A DNA stretch of 64,000 bases from Bacteroidales bacterium (GCA_022009815.1 CP091725.1:62001-126000), one strand, 5' to 3'; counted from the stretch's first letter, positions 38,840 through 51,043 are shown. Translations and numbers: made by a program. The notes: generated by a model not told the origin, from the sequence alone.

Positions 38840-40307
38840 ATGATGATATTCGCAAAAAACAATAATCTAAACTTTGCCGTGGTGGTAAAACTGCTCGGAA
38901 TGCTGCTGCTCATAGAAGCCGCATTCATGTTTCCGTCAGCAATCGTCAGTTTCGCCTACCACGAAACCGCGGCAATGTGGAGTTTCATCTACTCCATCGC
39001 CATCACCGTCGGAGCCGGAGCGTTGGGCTTCCTGCTCCCCGTAAGAAACCACGACATGGGCAGACGGGAAGGCTTTCTGCTCACCAGCCTCACATGGGTT
39101 GTGTTTTCATTCTTCGGCATGCTGCCGTTCATCTTCGACCCGTGCGGGCTGCCTGTTCCAGACGCCTTCTTCGAAACAATGTCGGGACTCACCACCACCG
39201 GAGCATCGACAATGGAATCGGTTGAAAACCAGTCGCACGGCATTCTTCTATGGCGTGCCGTCACCCATTTCATCGGCGGTATGGGAATCATCCTGTTCAC
39301 GCTTGCCGTCATCCCTATGCTCAACAAACAGAGCGGACTGCAGCTTTTCAACGCCGAGGTGACCGGTCTGACACACGAGAAAATCCGTCCACGCATCAGC
39401 AACACCGCGAAAACCCTGTGGACAATCTACATCGCGCTCAACATCATCTTGATCATACTGCTATGGGCAGGGCCGATGAACCTGTTTGAGGCAATATGTC
39501 ATGGAATGTCGACAATCGCCACCGGTGGATTCTCCACCCGCGACAGCAGCATCGCCGACTTCAACTCCAATTACATAAATCGTGATGACGATTTTCATGT
39601 TTATCGCCGGCATCAGCTTCAGCCTCATCTACCGCGTTTCGAAAGGCGACTTCAAAAGCCTGATAAAAAACGACGTGGCACGCTGGTATTTCTTCATTGC
39701 CATAGGCGCGGCAGCGGCGATTACAGCCATCGAATACGTCCAAAGCGACGAACCGCTGAGCCAGCTTGTCGTCGACATCCCGTTTCAAACCATCTCCGAC
39801 ATCACATCCTCAGGCTTCAACGCCACCGACATAAACCTGTGGCACCACGGTTCGATAATGATTGTCATAGCCCTGATGATGATTGGAGCCTGCGCAGGAT
39901 CGACCACCGGCGGTATCAAAATCGACCGTTTGGTGCTGATTGTGAAGAATCTAAAGAACGAGATGTACCGCATACTTTTTCCCAACGCAATCAATCCAGT
40001 GCGCGTCAACGGCAAAGTGCTGTCAAACGACATGACCGCCAAAGTGTGCGCCTTTCTGCTGCTCTTCGCGCTGTCGCTGTTTGTCGGCTCTCTGGCTCTG
40101 TCGTTGTCGGGCATCAATCTGTTTGACGCCATCTTCACATCCATGTCGTGCCTGAGCAACAACGGACTCGGCTATGGATTCACCGGACAGAATTTCGCCG
40201 ACATCAACCCATACGGGAAGTGGGTGCTTTCATTCCTTATGCTTGTAGGCCGTCTGGAGTTCTCCGCAGTGATGATTTTATTGACCAAAGCATTTTGGAG
40301 TAAGTAG
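38840..40307 (+). CDS. trkH: Trk potassium transporter, membrane subunit TrkH (one frameshift)
   Basis: Inner-membrane K+ channel-like subunit, 489 residues after repair. Selectivity-loop glycine motifs appear in order: SGLTTTGASTMESVE, TIATGGFSTRDSS, ITSSGFNATDINLW and SNNGLGYGFTGQNF. The frame breaks at AAA 39577-39579; two more A give NSNYIKIVMTIFMFIAG. It partners with TrkA immediately upstream. Confidence 0.93.
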
Positions 40308-40316
40308 CATTTTTAG

Positions 40317-40324
40317 TATTTTTG
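40317..40324 (+). promoter_or_regulatory. Possible -7 element before ftsK
   Basis: TATTTTTG, 35 bp before the GTG start of ftsK. No firm -33. Confidence 0.35.
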
Positions 40325-40358
40325 TAGATACTTTTTCAAACAATTAAACAATCATACA

Positions 40359-42915
40359 GTGAGCTTAAATACAGAAGATTACAGAGGCCCTGTCTACGGC
40401 AATCAAGAGCAAGAGATGGTTGAAGTGGAAGGCACGCCTTTAAACATACCGGGGAACAAAGACAAAGAAAAGAAACGCAACCGGAAACAAAAGCAGAAAA
40501 GCAGCGGAGAGAATCCTATTGTAGCCTTCTTCACCGACAAGCGTTTCCGCATTGTGTTTGGAACAATACTCATGCTGTCTGCCATCTTTCTGCTCATCAG
40601 CGGAATCTCTTATTTCGCATATGGCGCGGCAGACCAAAGCCTCGTGACGGCACATCCGATTCTTGCCAATGCCGAGAGCAACAACATCAAGAACTATGGC
40701 GGTCCGTTAGGCGCGTTCCTGTCGGAATTCTTCTTCAACCAGGGCTTCGGCATCGGCACGTTCTTCCTGATATATATGCTTGCCGCCCTGTCGTTGAAAG
40801 TGTTCGGAAAATACAAATACCGCGCATCGTCGACCATACTAATCTCGATGGTGGCTATGGTCACCGTCTCCAGTCTGTTCGGTTTTCTTGACGTAGAGAT
40901 GGGGAGCCTCACATTCTTTGCCGTCGGAGGCGCACACGGACACTATCTCAACCAATTCTGCGAGAGCGTAGCCGGTCCGTTCGGATGCATCGCGCTCAAC
41001 ATCCTGCTGCTGGTCATTCTGATTGCGCTGACCATCAATTCGCTGACCCACGTCTACCGGTACGTCAAGGAGTTTATCGCCAACTACCGACTGAAGCAAC
41101 TGCAGAAGAAACACGAGCAGGAGATTGAACGACGCAACACGTTCGACGAGTCGGACAACGAAAAGAAGCCGGAAGAAAAAACGGCACCCAAAAAAGAGCA
41201 TCGCGGCATCGCATTCAAGCACGACGACGTAGAAGTGGTTGAATGCGAGCCTAAAGCCGAAGTGTTTGAGGCTGTTGCCGAGCCAGAGACACCATCCGCC
41301 GCTCCAGTAATCACCGACCAGCCCCGACCAGCCGAAGCCCCTGCCGAGGCCGTAGAGATGAAAGAGATAGAAAAAGCCGACAACATTGCAGAAAAGCCTT
41401 TTGACCCTACCGCAGAATTGTCGAAATACAAATTTCCTCCCACATCATTGCTGCGCGACATCCCCGACACCGGAAAAAGTGTCGACGTAGACGAGCAGGA
41501 AGAGAACAAAGCCACAATCACAAAAACGCTAAGCGATTACGGTATTGAGATACGCAGCATCGAAGTGTGTGTAGGTCCCACCGTAACCCTCTATGAGATT
41601 ATCCCGGCAGAGGGCGTGCGCATCTCAAAAATCAAGAATCTCGAGGACGACATCGCACTGAGCTTGTCGGCCCTCGGCATACGCATCATCGCCCCTATCC
41701 CAGGCAAAGGCACAATCGGCATCGAGGTGCCGAACAAAGACAAACGCACCGTGTCGATGCGCGACGTGATTGAGTCGAAGAAGTTTCAAGACTGCAAATA
41801 CGAGCTGCCTATAGCCATGGGATGCACAATCTCAAACGACGTGTTTGTCGCCGACCTGGCAAATGCCGCATATCCTCGTGGCAGGCGCCACGGGTATGGG
41901 TAAATCGGTGGGATTGAACGCAATCGTGACCTCGCTGCTCTACAAAAAGCACCCTTCGGAACTCAAATTCGTGATGATAGACCCGAAGATGGTGGAATTC
42001 AGCATGTACTCAAAACTTGAGTACCACTACATTGCAAAAATGGAGGGCGAGGACGAATGCATCGTGACCGATATGAACAAGGCAGTGGCAACACTGAAGT
42101 CGCTCGTGGCAGAGATGGAAAACCGTCTGCTTCTGCTGCGCGACGCCAACGTGCGCAACATCAAGGAATACAACACCAAATTCATCCAACGCCGGCTCAA
42201 CCCGGAGAAAGGGCACAAATTCATGCCCTACATCGTGGTTATCATCGATGAGCTTGCCGATTTGATTATGAACATCGGCCGCAAGGAGGTTGAAATTCCA
42301 ATCTCACGCATCACGCAAAAGGCGCGAGCCGTGGGAATCCACATGATTCTCGCCACTCAGCGACCGTCGACCGACATCATCACAGGCGTAATCAAAGCCA
42401 ACTGTCCTGGACGAATCGCGTTCCGCGTGACACAGATGGTTGACTCGCGCACAATCCTCGACCGCTCAGGCGCACAGCAGCTTATCGGCCGTGGCGATAT
42501 GCTCATCAGCTACAACAACGAGATTACACGTGTGCAGTGCGCATTTGTCGACACTCCGGAAGTCGAGGCGATAGCAAACTATATTGACGAGCAGGTTGGT
42601 TTTGACAGCGCATACATGCTGCCAGAGTACACACCCGACATGGAAGGCGGAAACAATTCCGGCGGTCAAGGCGGAGGACTCGGCTCGATAAGCGACCGCG
42701 ACTCACTGTTTGAGGAGGTGGCAAAACAACTCGTAAACGGCGAGCTCAACCCATCGACATCAGGCATACAGCGGCGGTATTCCATCGGCTACAACCGCGC
42801 CGGACGGCTTATGGACCAGCTGGAGGCTGCCGGCATTGTCAGCGCAAGCCAGGGAGGCAAGCCGCGCCAAGTGCTGATGGACCCAATAAACCTGCAGAGT
42901 CTGCTGGACAATTAA
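40359..42915 (+). CDS. ftsK: DNA translocase FtsK (one frameshift)
   Basis: Septal DNA pump for chromosome segregation, 852 residues after repair. Four N-terminal membrane helices, an acidic/proline linker (residues ~240-360), then the motor: Walker A GATGMGKSVGLNA near residue 509, Walker B YIVVIIDELADL, and LATQRPSTDIITGVIKAN. The C-terminal gamma domain (SIGYNRAGRLMDQLEAAGIV) that reads KOPS sites is present. GTG start at 40359. The frame breaks at AAA 41861-41863; two A give DLAKMPHILVAGATG. Confidence 0.94.
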
Positions 42916-42932
42916 TCAACAAACAAACGACA

Positions 42933-43544
42933 ATGAAAAAATTTATTTTACTTGCGATATTGGCAATTGCCTCGCTCTCCGCCGCTGCGGGAACGGGCGA
43001 CGCCGTTTTCAACAAAGCCATCGCGGCATACAAAGCCGCCAAGGGCATCGCCGTGAAATATTCGATGACAGGAGCCGTGGGCAACTCGTCGGGCGAAATA
43101 ATAATGCAGGGCAACAAATTCTGCATCACGGCCTCAAACATGATTTGCTGGTACAACGGAAAGACTCAATGGAGCTACTCCACCATGAGCAACGAAGTGA
43201 GCATAATGGAGCCCACGGCAAGCGAGCTGCAGGTGGTGAATCCGTTCTCCGTGATCAGCAATTTCCAGACTGCATACACGGCAACGTTGATGAAAGGCAA
43301 CGCCAGCAGCAACATCGTGCAACTGAGACCCAAGAACGCACGCACATCGCAGTTCAGCCAAGTGGTGGTGACCATAGCCAAAAAGACCAATCTCCCATCG
43401 AAGATTATAGCCACAATGCGCGACAAATCGAAAATATCCATCACCCTAAGCGGCTACCGGACAGGGGGCAACTTCCCGGCGTCCACTTTCGTCTACAACA
43501 AAAAATATGTCCCGGCAGGCACCCAAGTGGTCGACCTCCGATAA
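42933..43544 (+). CDS. LolA-like outer-membrane lipoprotein carrier
   Basis: 203 residues with a signal peptide (MKKFILLAILAIASLSAAAG) and a LolA-like half-barrel: GAVGNSSGEIIMQGNKFCI, MICWYNGKTQWSY, VNPFSVISNF. LolA carries lipoproteins across the periplasm; divergent copies after ftsK are frequent in Bacteroidota. 17 bp after ftsK and 18 bp before trxB. Confidence 0.8.
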   Translation: MKKFILLAILAIASLSAAAGTGDAVFNKAIAAYKAAKGIAVKYSMTGAVGNSSGEIIMQGNKFCITASNMICWYNGKTQWSYSTMSNEVSIMEPTASELQVVNPFSVISNFQTAYTATLMKGNASSNIVQLRPKNARTSQFSQVVVTIAKKTNLPSKIIATMRDKSKISITLSGYRTGGNFPASTFVYNKKYVPAGTQVVDLR

Positions 43545-43562
43545 ACTTAAAGCATCATAACA

Positions 43563-44503
43563 ATGGAAAATATATCGACAAAATGCCTGATAATAGGCTC
43601 AGGACCCGCTGGATACACCGCAGCAATCTACGCCTCGCGCGCAAACCTCTCTCCTATCCTCTTCGAAGGCATGCAGCCTGGCGGACAGCTGACCACGACA
43701 AGCGAGATTGAGAATTTTCCGGGCTATCCGGAAGGAATCGGCGGTTTTGAAATGATGGACGAACTGCGCCAACAGGCCGAACGCTTCGGCACCGACGTGC
43801 GCGACGGAGAAATCACATCCGTCGACTTTTCAAAACGCCCGTTTACAGCCACAACCGACGACGGCACGGCGATAAAAGCCGACACCGTAATCATTGCCAC
43901 TGGCGCGTCGGCAAAATATCTCGGCATCGACGACGAGCAGCGTTATGCCGGACGCGGCGTGTCGGCATGCGCCACCTGCGACGGTTTCTTCTACCGCAAA
44001 AAGACTGTCGCCGTAGTGGGCGGAGGTGACACGGCATGCGAGGAAGCCTCATATCTGAGCAACCTTGCAGACAAAGTGTATATGATCGTGCGCAAGGACT
44101 ACCTGCGGGCATCGAAAGTGATGCAGCGGCGCGTTATGGAAATCAGAAAATCGAAATCTTTTTCAACACAAACACCGTCGGACTTTTCGGCGACGCCAAA
44201 GTGGAAGGCGCGCATCTTGTGCGCTTTAAAGGCACTGACCGTGAAGAAGCCTTCGACATTGCCATCGACGGATTCTTCCTCGGCATCGGACACCGCCCGA
44301 ACACCGACATCTTCGCCAGCCAGATTGCCCTTGACGAGCAAGGCTACATCAAGACCGACGGAGTGACCACCGCCACAAACATCCCGGGAGTGTTTGCCGC
44401 CGGCGACGTAGCCGACCCCCGCTACCGACAGGCCATCACATCCGCCGGAATGGGATGCAAAGCCGCCCTCGACGCCGAGCGTTTCCTTGTGGAACAAGAA
44501 TAA
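43563..44503 (+). CDS. trxB: Thioredoxin-disulfide reductase (one frameshift)
   Basis: NADPH-dependent flavoenzyme that keeps thioredoxin reduced. 313 residues after repair. FAD motif IIGSGPAGYTAAIYASRA near residue 11, redox pair CATCDGFF near 139, NADPH motif VVGGGDTACEEASYLS near 153, and GVFAAGDVADPRYRQAITSAGMG near the end. The frame breaks at AAA 44140-44142; one A gives RVMENQKIEIFFNTNTVG. Confidence 0.94.
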
Positions 44504-44587
44504 CGCACAACGAGGAAAAACGCAATTTCTTGTGCTGCCAAATAAAAAAATATGAAAAAAATTTCTTTTTTTCACATAAAAAGAGTT

Positions 44588-44595
44588 TACCTTTG
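44588..44595 (+). promoter_or_regulatory. -7 element of the ECF sigma factor gene
   Basis: TACCTTTG, 93 bp before the start codon. The region before it is T-rich, with no single clear -33. Confidence 0.55.
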
Positions 44596-44688
44596 TCGCT
44601 ACAACTGATAAAAAAACAATATTTGCAAACCATTAAAAGAAATTGCCTATCGAATCTACATTACTCGTTATTAACAAAATACTGATTA

Positions 44689-45279
44689 ATGGAAGATCTT
44701 AATCTGCTTTCGGACGAGATGTTGGTCTCTCTGTTTGCAAAAGGAGAAAACTCCGCGTTCGATGAGTTGTTGCAACGTCATCAGAATCGCATCTTTTCAT
44801 ACATACTGAATATTGTCAAAGATAAAGAATTGGCAGACGACTTGTTTCAAGAAACGTTTGTCAAAGCCATTGTCACAATAAAGCAAGGCCGCTACACCGA
44901 GAACGGCAAGTTCTTGGCGTGGATTATGCGCATTGCCCACAACCTCACCATCGACTTCTTCCGCCAGGAAAAACAGATGGCGCAGGTGTCGTGCGACAAC
45001 GAGGACATAGACATCCTCAACCGCAAAGAGCTAAGCGAAGAAACAATTGAGGACTCAATCGTCCGCCATCAGATTCTCGCCGACGTGAAAGTGCTTGTGC
45101 AATCGTTGCCGGAACTGCAGCGCGAAGTGCTTGAGATGCGCTACTATCTCAACATGAGCTTCAAGGAAATCGCCGACGCGACAGGTGTGAGCATCAACAC
45201 CGCCCTCGGACGTATGCGCTACGCAATCCTCAACCTCCGCCGCATTGCCAACGAGCACCACATCTCTTTGTCGGTGTAA
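44689..45279 (+). CDS. RNA polymerase ECF-type sigma factor
   Basis: 196 residues. Region 2: QRHQNRIFSYILNIVKDKELADDLFQETFVKA. The region 2.4 stretch KFLAWIMRIAHNLTIDFFR follows. Region 4: LPELQREVLEMRYYLNMSFKEIADATGVSINTALGRMRYAI, a helix-turn-helix that binds -35 DNA. No anti-sigma FecR gene is adjacent; downstream is a terminator and a T9SS protein. Conserved stand-alone ECF sigma factors after trxB exist in Bacteroidales. Target promoters unknown. Confidence 0.9.
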   Translation: MEDLNLLSDEMLVSLFAKGENSAFDELLQRHQNRIFSYILNIVKDKELADDLFQETFVKAIVTIKQGRYTENGKFLAWIMRIAHNLTIDFFRQEKQMAQVSCDNEDIDILNRKELSEETIEDSIVRHQILADVKVLVQSLPELQREVLEMRYYLNMSFKEIADATGVSINTALGRMRYAILNLRRIANEHHISLSV

Positions 45280-45299
45280 CAGACATAACAACAAACGGG

Positions 45300-45340
45300 A
45301 AGCCGCTGCCAGCAAAATCGCTGACAGCGGCTTGTCGTTT
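45300..45340 (+). terminator. Terminator after the sigma factor gene
   Basis: AAGCCGCTG (45300-45308) pairs with CAGCGGCTT (45325-45333), with a weak T tract. Confidence 0.72.
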
Positions 45341-45354
45341 TCATTCAAAAGCAG

Positions 45355-45393
45355 TACAACGTGCGACATCTGCCTATAGAAACAGACGTTGTA
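45355..45393. repeat. Inverted repeat upstream of the T9SS protein
   Basis: TACAACGT (45355-45362) and ACGTTGTA (45386-45393) flank 23 bases. It is about 100 bp before the start codon and could be an operator or an RNA hairpin. Confidence 0.45.
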
Positions 45394-45491
45394 AGAATTT
45401 ATCCTTTTTTTCCTATAAAATGTGATATTTTTTTATATTATTTTTTTGTGCAATAAGCAGAAAATCAATACAGCAACATAAACCAAAAGCA

Positions 45492-48400
45492 ATGAAAAAG
45501 ATTATTACCTCTTGTCTCGCAATGGCGGCTCTTGCTGTCGGTGTCGCTACGACATTGGCTCAGCAGCAACGAGTTACGACAACAAAACAGAAGGTAGGGC
45601 AGCGCTTTGAGACGCGCGGACAGGCGTCGTCGCGCCTTGCAAGTCTTCGCCCCTCGGTGGCTTTCGCGGTTACGCAACCGGAAAAGTCGGCGGTGACGTC
45701 GGTGGTTGTGCCGGGAGCAAACACAATGTTCGGCGGACTGATGGTCTACAGTGACAAATGGCAGACGTCGGAGTCAACCCCCGGCGTTGTGTCGATTCAA
45801 GCCCGTGAAGGCGGAGCAATCTCTATGGTGCATTCCAACAAAGATATGCTCAATGTCAAGTCGGCTGTGAAAGTCAACAACATCGTCTATGCCACGGCGA
45901 TGAACTTGAGCACATACAAAATCTACGTGCAGGAATATTCAGCCACTTCGTGGACATGCACGCGCAACGAGGAGACCGATATGGTCAACCTCGCCTCGTC
46001 GCTTGCCTGCGACCCTACCACGGGCAAGATTTACGGCTCTTTCTACAATACTGAAACAGAATACTGGGACCGTTTCTGCTCCTACAGCGCATCGCTCGGC
46101 GAGGCTACCGACATAGCCAATATGGATCGCGATGTGCATGCGTTGGCGTTCAACTCCCAAGGCGAACTTTACGGCATCTGGGGCGCCACCGGCTGGCTCG
46201 TGAAGATTGACAAGAAAACAGGCTCCTATGTCCAAGTGGGCAAGACGGGGCTGCATCCTATAAGCGTTGACGACTATGGCGTCAACTCGCTTGCATTCGG
46301 CAACGATGGCGCGCTCTATTGGTCAGCTACATATCAAGGCGTAAACTCGAAAGACATGCGTGGCGGCTTGTTCAAGATTGACACAGCTACAGGCAAGGCT
46401 ACCAAGGTGATGGACTATCCCAACAACGAAGGCATAGCCGGACTGTTTGCCATGGCCGACAAGGTGCCCGATGCCGCGCCCGACGCAGTTACGGACATCA
46501 ACGTGAACTTCACCGCTGATTTGCCAACACGGCAACAATCAGTTTCACCGCTCCGACAAAAACCGTCAACGGCGCTTCGCTGACCGATCCTATAATGGCA
46601 ATTGTAAACATCAACGGCACGCAGGCGGCAGTGGTGGAAAACATCCAGCCAGGCACTGTCGCAACGACTCCGGTGCTTACGCTTGCCGAAGGATTGCAGA
46701 ACATCGAAATCATCTCTGCCAACACCACCGCACAAGGCAACAAAGCATCGGCTACAACTTGGGTTGGCGAAGACATCCCGGCGGCGGCTACCGACGTGGT
46801 GCTCGTGAACGAAGACGGCAAACCGCATTTGACATGGGCGGCTCCGACAACAGGATTGAACGGAGGCAAGTTCAAAGCCTCGGAACTGCGCTACAAGATT
46901 GTGCGCTATCCCGGTGCCGACGTGGTGGCGGAAGCATGCGCAGAAACTCAGTTTACCGACAACAATGTGCCCGGCACAATGAAGTCGGCATACTATGAGG
47001 TGACCGCCTACACAGGCAAGGGAGCCAGCACTCCAGCAGCGTCCAACAAGATTGCAGTCGGCGACGGCTACGTCGTGCCTTTTGTCGAAGGATTCAACAC
47101 ACAGGATGATTTCGACGTGTGGACAATAATCGACAACAACGACGGTTCGAAATGGGAGTACAAATCACAATCGTTGTTCTACAATTACAACAACGACTAT
47201 ATTCCTGGCGACGATTGGGCTATAAGTCCGCAAATCGCCCTTAGAAAAGGTATAAGCTACAAGCTGACGTTCGACGCCAAATCGTCGGCATATAAAAAAT
47301 ATGTTGAAAATTTCAAAGCAGCAATCGGCAACAGCCCGCAACCTGCGTCGATGAAGACGATTAAGGACTATCCAAATTTCCAACAGACAGAATTTGAGAA
47401 ACAGTCCGTGATATTCTCGGTTGAGGAAGACGGATATTACTACCTGGGCTTCTACTGCTACAGCGACGGAAGAAAAGGCTGGTCGCTGACCATCGACAAC
47501 GTGGGTGTGGCCGAGGTAAGCAACAATGTCCCGGGAACCGTAGGCAACCTGACAGTCGCCCCAGCCCCGCTCGGCGCGCTTAAAGCCACCGTGGCATTCA
47601 ACGCCCCCACTGCCGACGCACAAGGCACGGCTCTCGACGCAGCGGTTAAAATCAACGTTTATCGCGACGGAACGCTCGTCCGCACATTTGCCGAGGCTCA
47701 GCCAGGCGAAGCACTGTCGTGGCTTGACGAAGGCGTACCAGAAAGCGGCATCCACACCTACAGAGTGGTGGCGTCGAACGCTGCCGGAGAAGGTGCGGAG
47801 GCTAAGGCAGAGGCATTTGTGGGAGTCGATGTGCCGGGAGCGGCAGGCAACGTGACGCTCCACGACGTCGACGGCAAAGCGGTGATTTCGTGGACAGCAC
47901 CTACGGTTGGCTCCCGCGGCGGATGGTTTGACCCGTCGACGGTCACCTACCGAGTGCTGCGCAGCGACGGTCAGGTGGTGGCTGCCGGCTACACATCAAC
48001 AACGTTTACCGATGCCGAATTGCCCGCAAGCACAAGTCAGCAACTTATTTACTACGTCATCACAACCTATGGCGGCAATGCGAAAGGCGACTATGCCGTG
48101 ACACCCTATTGCGTGTTCGGCAATCCGTATGCTGCGCCTCTCACCGAAGGTTTCGCCGGATCGGACATGGCACACTACCCATGGCTTACGGAGTCGGACG
48201 CCGACGTGCATCAGAGCTGGACTCTCCAAGACAGCGGCGTAAACCCGCTGACCGCCGACCAGAATGGCGACAAGGGACTGGCAACATTCCACAGCATCGG
48301 AGAAAAGCCCGGCATCCACACATCGTTCTCTTCTCCGAAAATCAGCATTGCGGCGCTCGACCATCCTGCCGTAAGTTTCTGGATGTACCACAGCCACGAC

Positions 48401-49981
48401 AGCAATGTGGCCACGCCAGAAAGCATCGAGGTGAAAGTGATGACCGACGGAGGCGAATGGCAAGCCGTGGACGGCGCGAAATGGATGCGCGACAACGGCT
48501 CTACCGGCTGGCGTCGACACATAGTTGACCTCAGCGCGTTCAAAAGCAGCAAATATGTGCGCATAGCTTTTGTAGGCACTACTGCAGGAGGAATGGACGT
48601 GCATCTCGACAACATCACAGTTGACAATATGTTTGAGACTGATGCCGAACTCACCAATATCGCCGGACCGAAAAAAATAGCATCCGGTGAACTTGCTGAA
48701 TATGACGTGAAGGTGACAAATGCGGGCTTGACCGACCTTGCCGACATCAAGATTGTGCTCAACGATGCCTTTGGGACACAACTTGCAGAAACTACAATAG
48801 CGCAGCTGAAAGCCGATGCGCAGGTTATGGTGACTCTGCCTGTTGCACATCAAGCAAAAGGCTCTATCTCCGTAACAGCCGTTGTCGCGGCGGCTGCCGA
48901 TGCGAATGCCGCCAACAACACGAAGACAATCACAACCAAAGTTGTCGACCCGGTAATCCCCGTTCCACAGTCGCTTGACTGCACCAAGACAGCCGACGGA
49001 CTCCGCCTGTCGTGGCAGTCGCCATGGACAAAGGGTTCGGTGACCGACGACATCGAAAGCTACAAGGATTGGGCAATCGACAACGTTGGCGACTGGACAA
49101 TGGCCGACCTCGACCACGACGTGACATACTATATCAACAAGGACCTTGGCGAATATGACAATGCCTCGTCGCCAAAGGCGTTCCAAGTCTGCAATGCCAA
49201 CACTCTCGGCATCGACATCTGGGACGAGGGCAAACCTCATTCCGGCAATAAAATGCTGATGGCTATGGCTGGTGTGAAATATGTGAACAACGACTGGCTG
49301 ATTTCTCCGCGCCTGAACGGCGACGAGCAGACAATCTCGTTCTTCGCACGCTCGTTTACGCTTGAGAACCAGCAGCCTGAGCGCATGCGTGTGCTTTACT
49401 CAACCACCGACACCGACCCTGCCAACTTCACTAAAATCCATGCAGCCGACTATCTTGAATTGTCGGGCGAATGGGCAGAATTCCGTTATGTAGTGCCGCA
49501 AGGAGCGCGCTATTTCGCAGTCAACTGCGTCAGCGACAGCGGTTTCGCAATGTTTGTCGACGACTTGTCGTTCAACGACCTCACCGTTCCGCAACTGAAA
49601 CTGAAGGAATATGAGGTTTATCGCAACGGTGTGTTGCTCGGCAAAACTTCGGCCACTGAAATCACCGATCCGGAAGTGGTTGACGGCACAGTCTACACCG
49701 TACGAGCCATCTTTGACAAAACGGAGAGTGATTTGAGCGAAAGCATCACGTACGATGAAAGTGCCGTGGGCGAAATGACGGCAGACGCCATACGTGTGGC
49801 AACGACCAAAGGCGAGATAATCGTGATTGGCGCCGAAGGCAAACAAGTGGCAGCTGCCTCAGCCGACGGACGCATGTTGCTGAACGCTGTTGCCGAATCC
49901 AACCGCGTCAGCATCCCTGCCACGGCTGGCGTGTACGTCGTCACAGTCAACGGCAAATCAGTGAAAACGATAGTCAGATAA
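45492..49981 (+). CDS. Large T9SS-secreted adhesin-like protein with three choice-of-anchor J domains (one frameshift)
   Basis: 1,496 residues after repair. Signal peptide; a propeller-like region to ~residue 330 (ALAFNSQGELYGIWGATGWL, SLAFGNDGALYWSATYQ); fibronectin III-type modules (TISFTAPTKTVNGASL, VLVNEDGKPHLTWAAPTTG); cleaved-adhesin/choice-of-anchor J domains at about 529-674, 881-1047 and 1186-1366, each opening with a W-containing strand and closing with a conserved DN/DD motif; a CARDB-like domain at about 1053-1153; and a T9SS tail (GVYVVTVNGKSVKTIVR). The frame breaks at AA 46526-46527; one A gives DLPNTATISFTAP. Similar domains occur in gingipain adhesins. Probably binds host or dietary glycoproteins. 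Confidence 0.82.
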
Positions 49982-50006
49982 ATACTCTTTGACAGAACTA
50001 TAATCC

Positions 50007-50045
50007 ACGGCGGGCTGTGTCATTGGCGCAGCCCGCCGTTTTTCG
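50007..50045 (+). terminator. Terminator after the T9SS adhesin-like gene
   Basis: ACGGCGGGCTG (50007-50017) pairs with CAGCCCGCCGT (50029-50039), followed by T residues. Confidence 0.92.
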
Positions 50046-50222
50046 CATATTGCCCCATATTTGAAACTTTCTCTCCAAAAAGAAAGTTTTTCTCAGGATT
50101 TATTCGCATCTTTGTTATGCCTGTAGTTTAATTTTACTGTCAGCGTTACGCAACGCAGAGACAAGAGAATTATTCCAGCACGGCGAGTTGCCAACCAACA
50201 GTTACAAAAAAAACGATATTGA

Positions 50223-50480
50223 ATGATCAACAGCTTCCAAGACGCAAAAAGCCTTCTCCTCACAGCGGAAAAAGCTTTCAACGACAAGGCTTATCAACAG
50301 TCTGCCGAAATCGTTGAAGACGTGGCACGCTACGCCGCCTATCAAAGCGACGGGCTCACAGCCGGACAGAAAGCCGAACTCACACAGATTGTAAAACAAG
50401 CCATCGGCCGCTTCACGTTTTGCCCCGACGAATGCGTTTGGGAAGAAACCAGCGCCCTTATGGACCTATTCAGAGATTAA
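50223..50480 (+). CDS. Small helical protein, 85 residues
   Basis: Not recognised. Predicted all-helical and charged: AKSLLLTAEKAFNDKAYQQSA reads like one TPR-type helical pair, and ETSALMDLFRD ends it. No signal peptide. It starts with ATG 50223 and is followed after 2 bp by the zinc-ribbon gene, so the two are co-expressed. Confidence 0.6.
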   Translation: MINSFQDAKSLLLTAEKAFNDKAYQQSAEIVEDVARYAAYQSDGLTAGQKAELTQIVKQAIGRFTFCPDECVWEETSALMDLFRD

Positions 50481-50482
50481 CT

Positions 50483-50943
50483 ATGGGATATCTTGTAATT
50501 TGCCCCACATGCGGCGGAAATGAGTGTAAATGCCGACCGATGCCCTCATTGCGGCGAGACCGAATTCTTCAAATATGCAGCCCGCACCCGCATAGTCGGC
50601 TCCAAGCCGTGCAAGCACTGCGGGGCTACTGGACTCGTCTGGCGATATGACGCCACAGCAATGTCTTACAATCCCGGAGGAATGCATGGCGCATATAACG
50701 TGCTCCCCGGACAATTCAAAATAAATAGGCAATGACACATTCGTTATCGAGGACGTCAAGCCAGAGATGCGCAGCAGATTTGAGACATGCATCCGCAACC
50801 ATGACTACGAAATAACGTTCATACGAAAAGCTCTCCACTCCATAAAATACGACCAGGACGCCTGCCCCGAATGCAACGGCAATGGAAAAATCAACGATGT
50901 GGTCAAAGAATATTCGCGTATAGACCTCCGCAAAAAAGTATAA
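50483..50943 (+). CDS. Double zinc-ribbon protein split by two frameshifts
   Basis: As read, the first piece is only MGYLVICPTCGG and then leaves frame at AAA 50518-50520. Restoring A5 gives CPTCGGKMSVNADRCPHCGE followed by CKHCGATGLVWRYDA, i.e. three CxxC-type pairs. A second break near 50731-50732 hides a C-terminal part (FVIEDVKPEMRSRFETCIRN ... DACPECNGNGKINDVV) with a fourth CxxC of DnaJ type. The repaired protein has about 154 residues. It is likely a zinc-binding cytoplasmic protein; partner unknown. Confidence 0.6.
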
Positions 50944-51043
50944 AAATGTTCATAATTGCCCCCATATACCCAAAATGCGGCACTACCGCTGTATAGAAAT
51001 CTTCTTTTATCCGTTGGGGGATTCTAAAAGACATTTGAGAAAC

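Noticed and set aside
39582..40126. Continuation of the first trkH frame past 39577
   Set aside because: Beyond the break it turns into Arg/His-rich out-of-frame sequence; the real TrkH continues in the frame ending at 40307.
47996..49240. 414-codon minus-strand frame within the T9SS adhesin gene
   Set aside because: Antisense shadow rich in Cys, His and Arg; the plus strand carries recognisable domains across the whole stretch.
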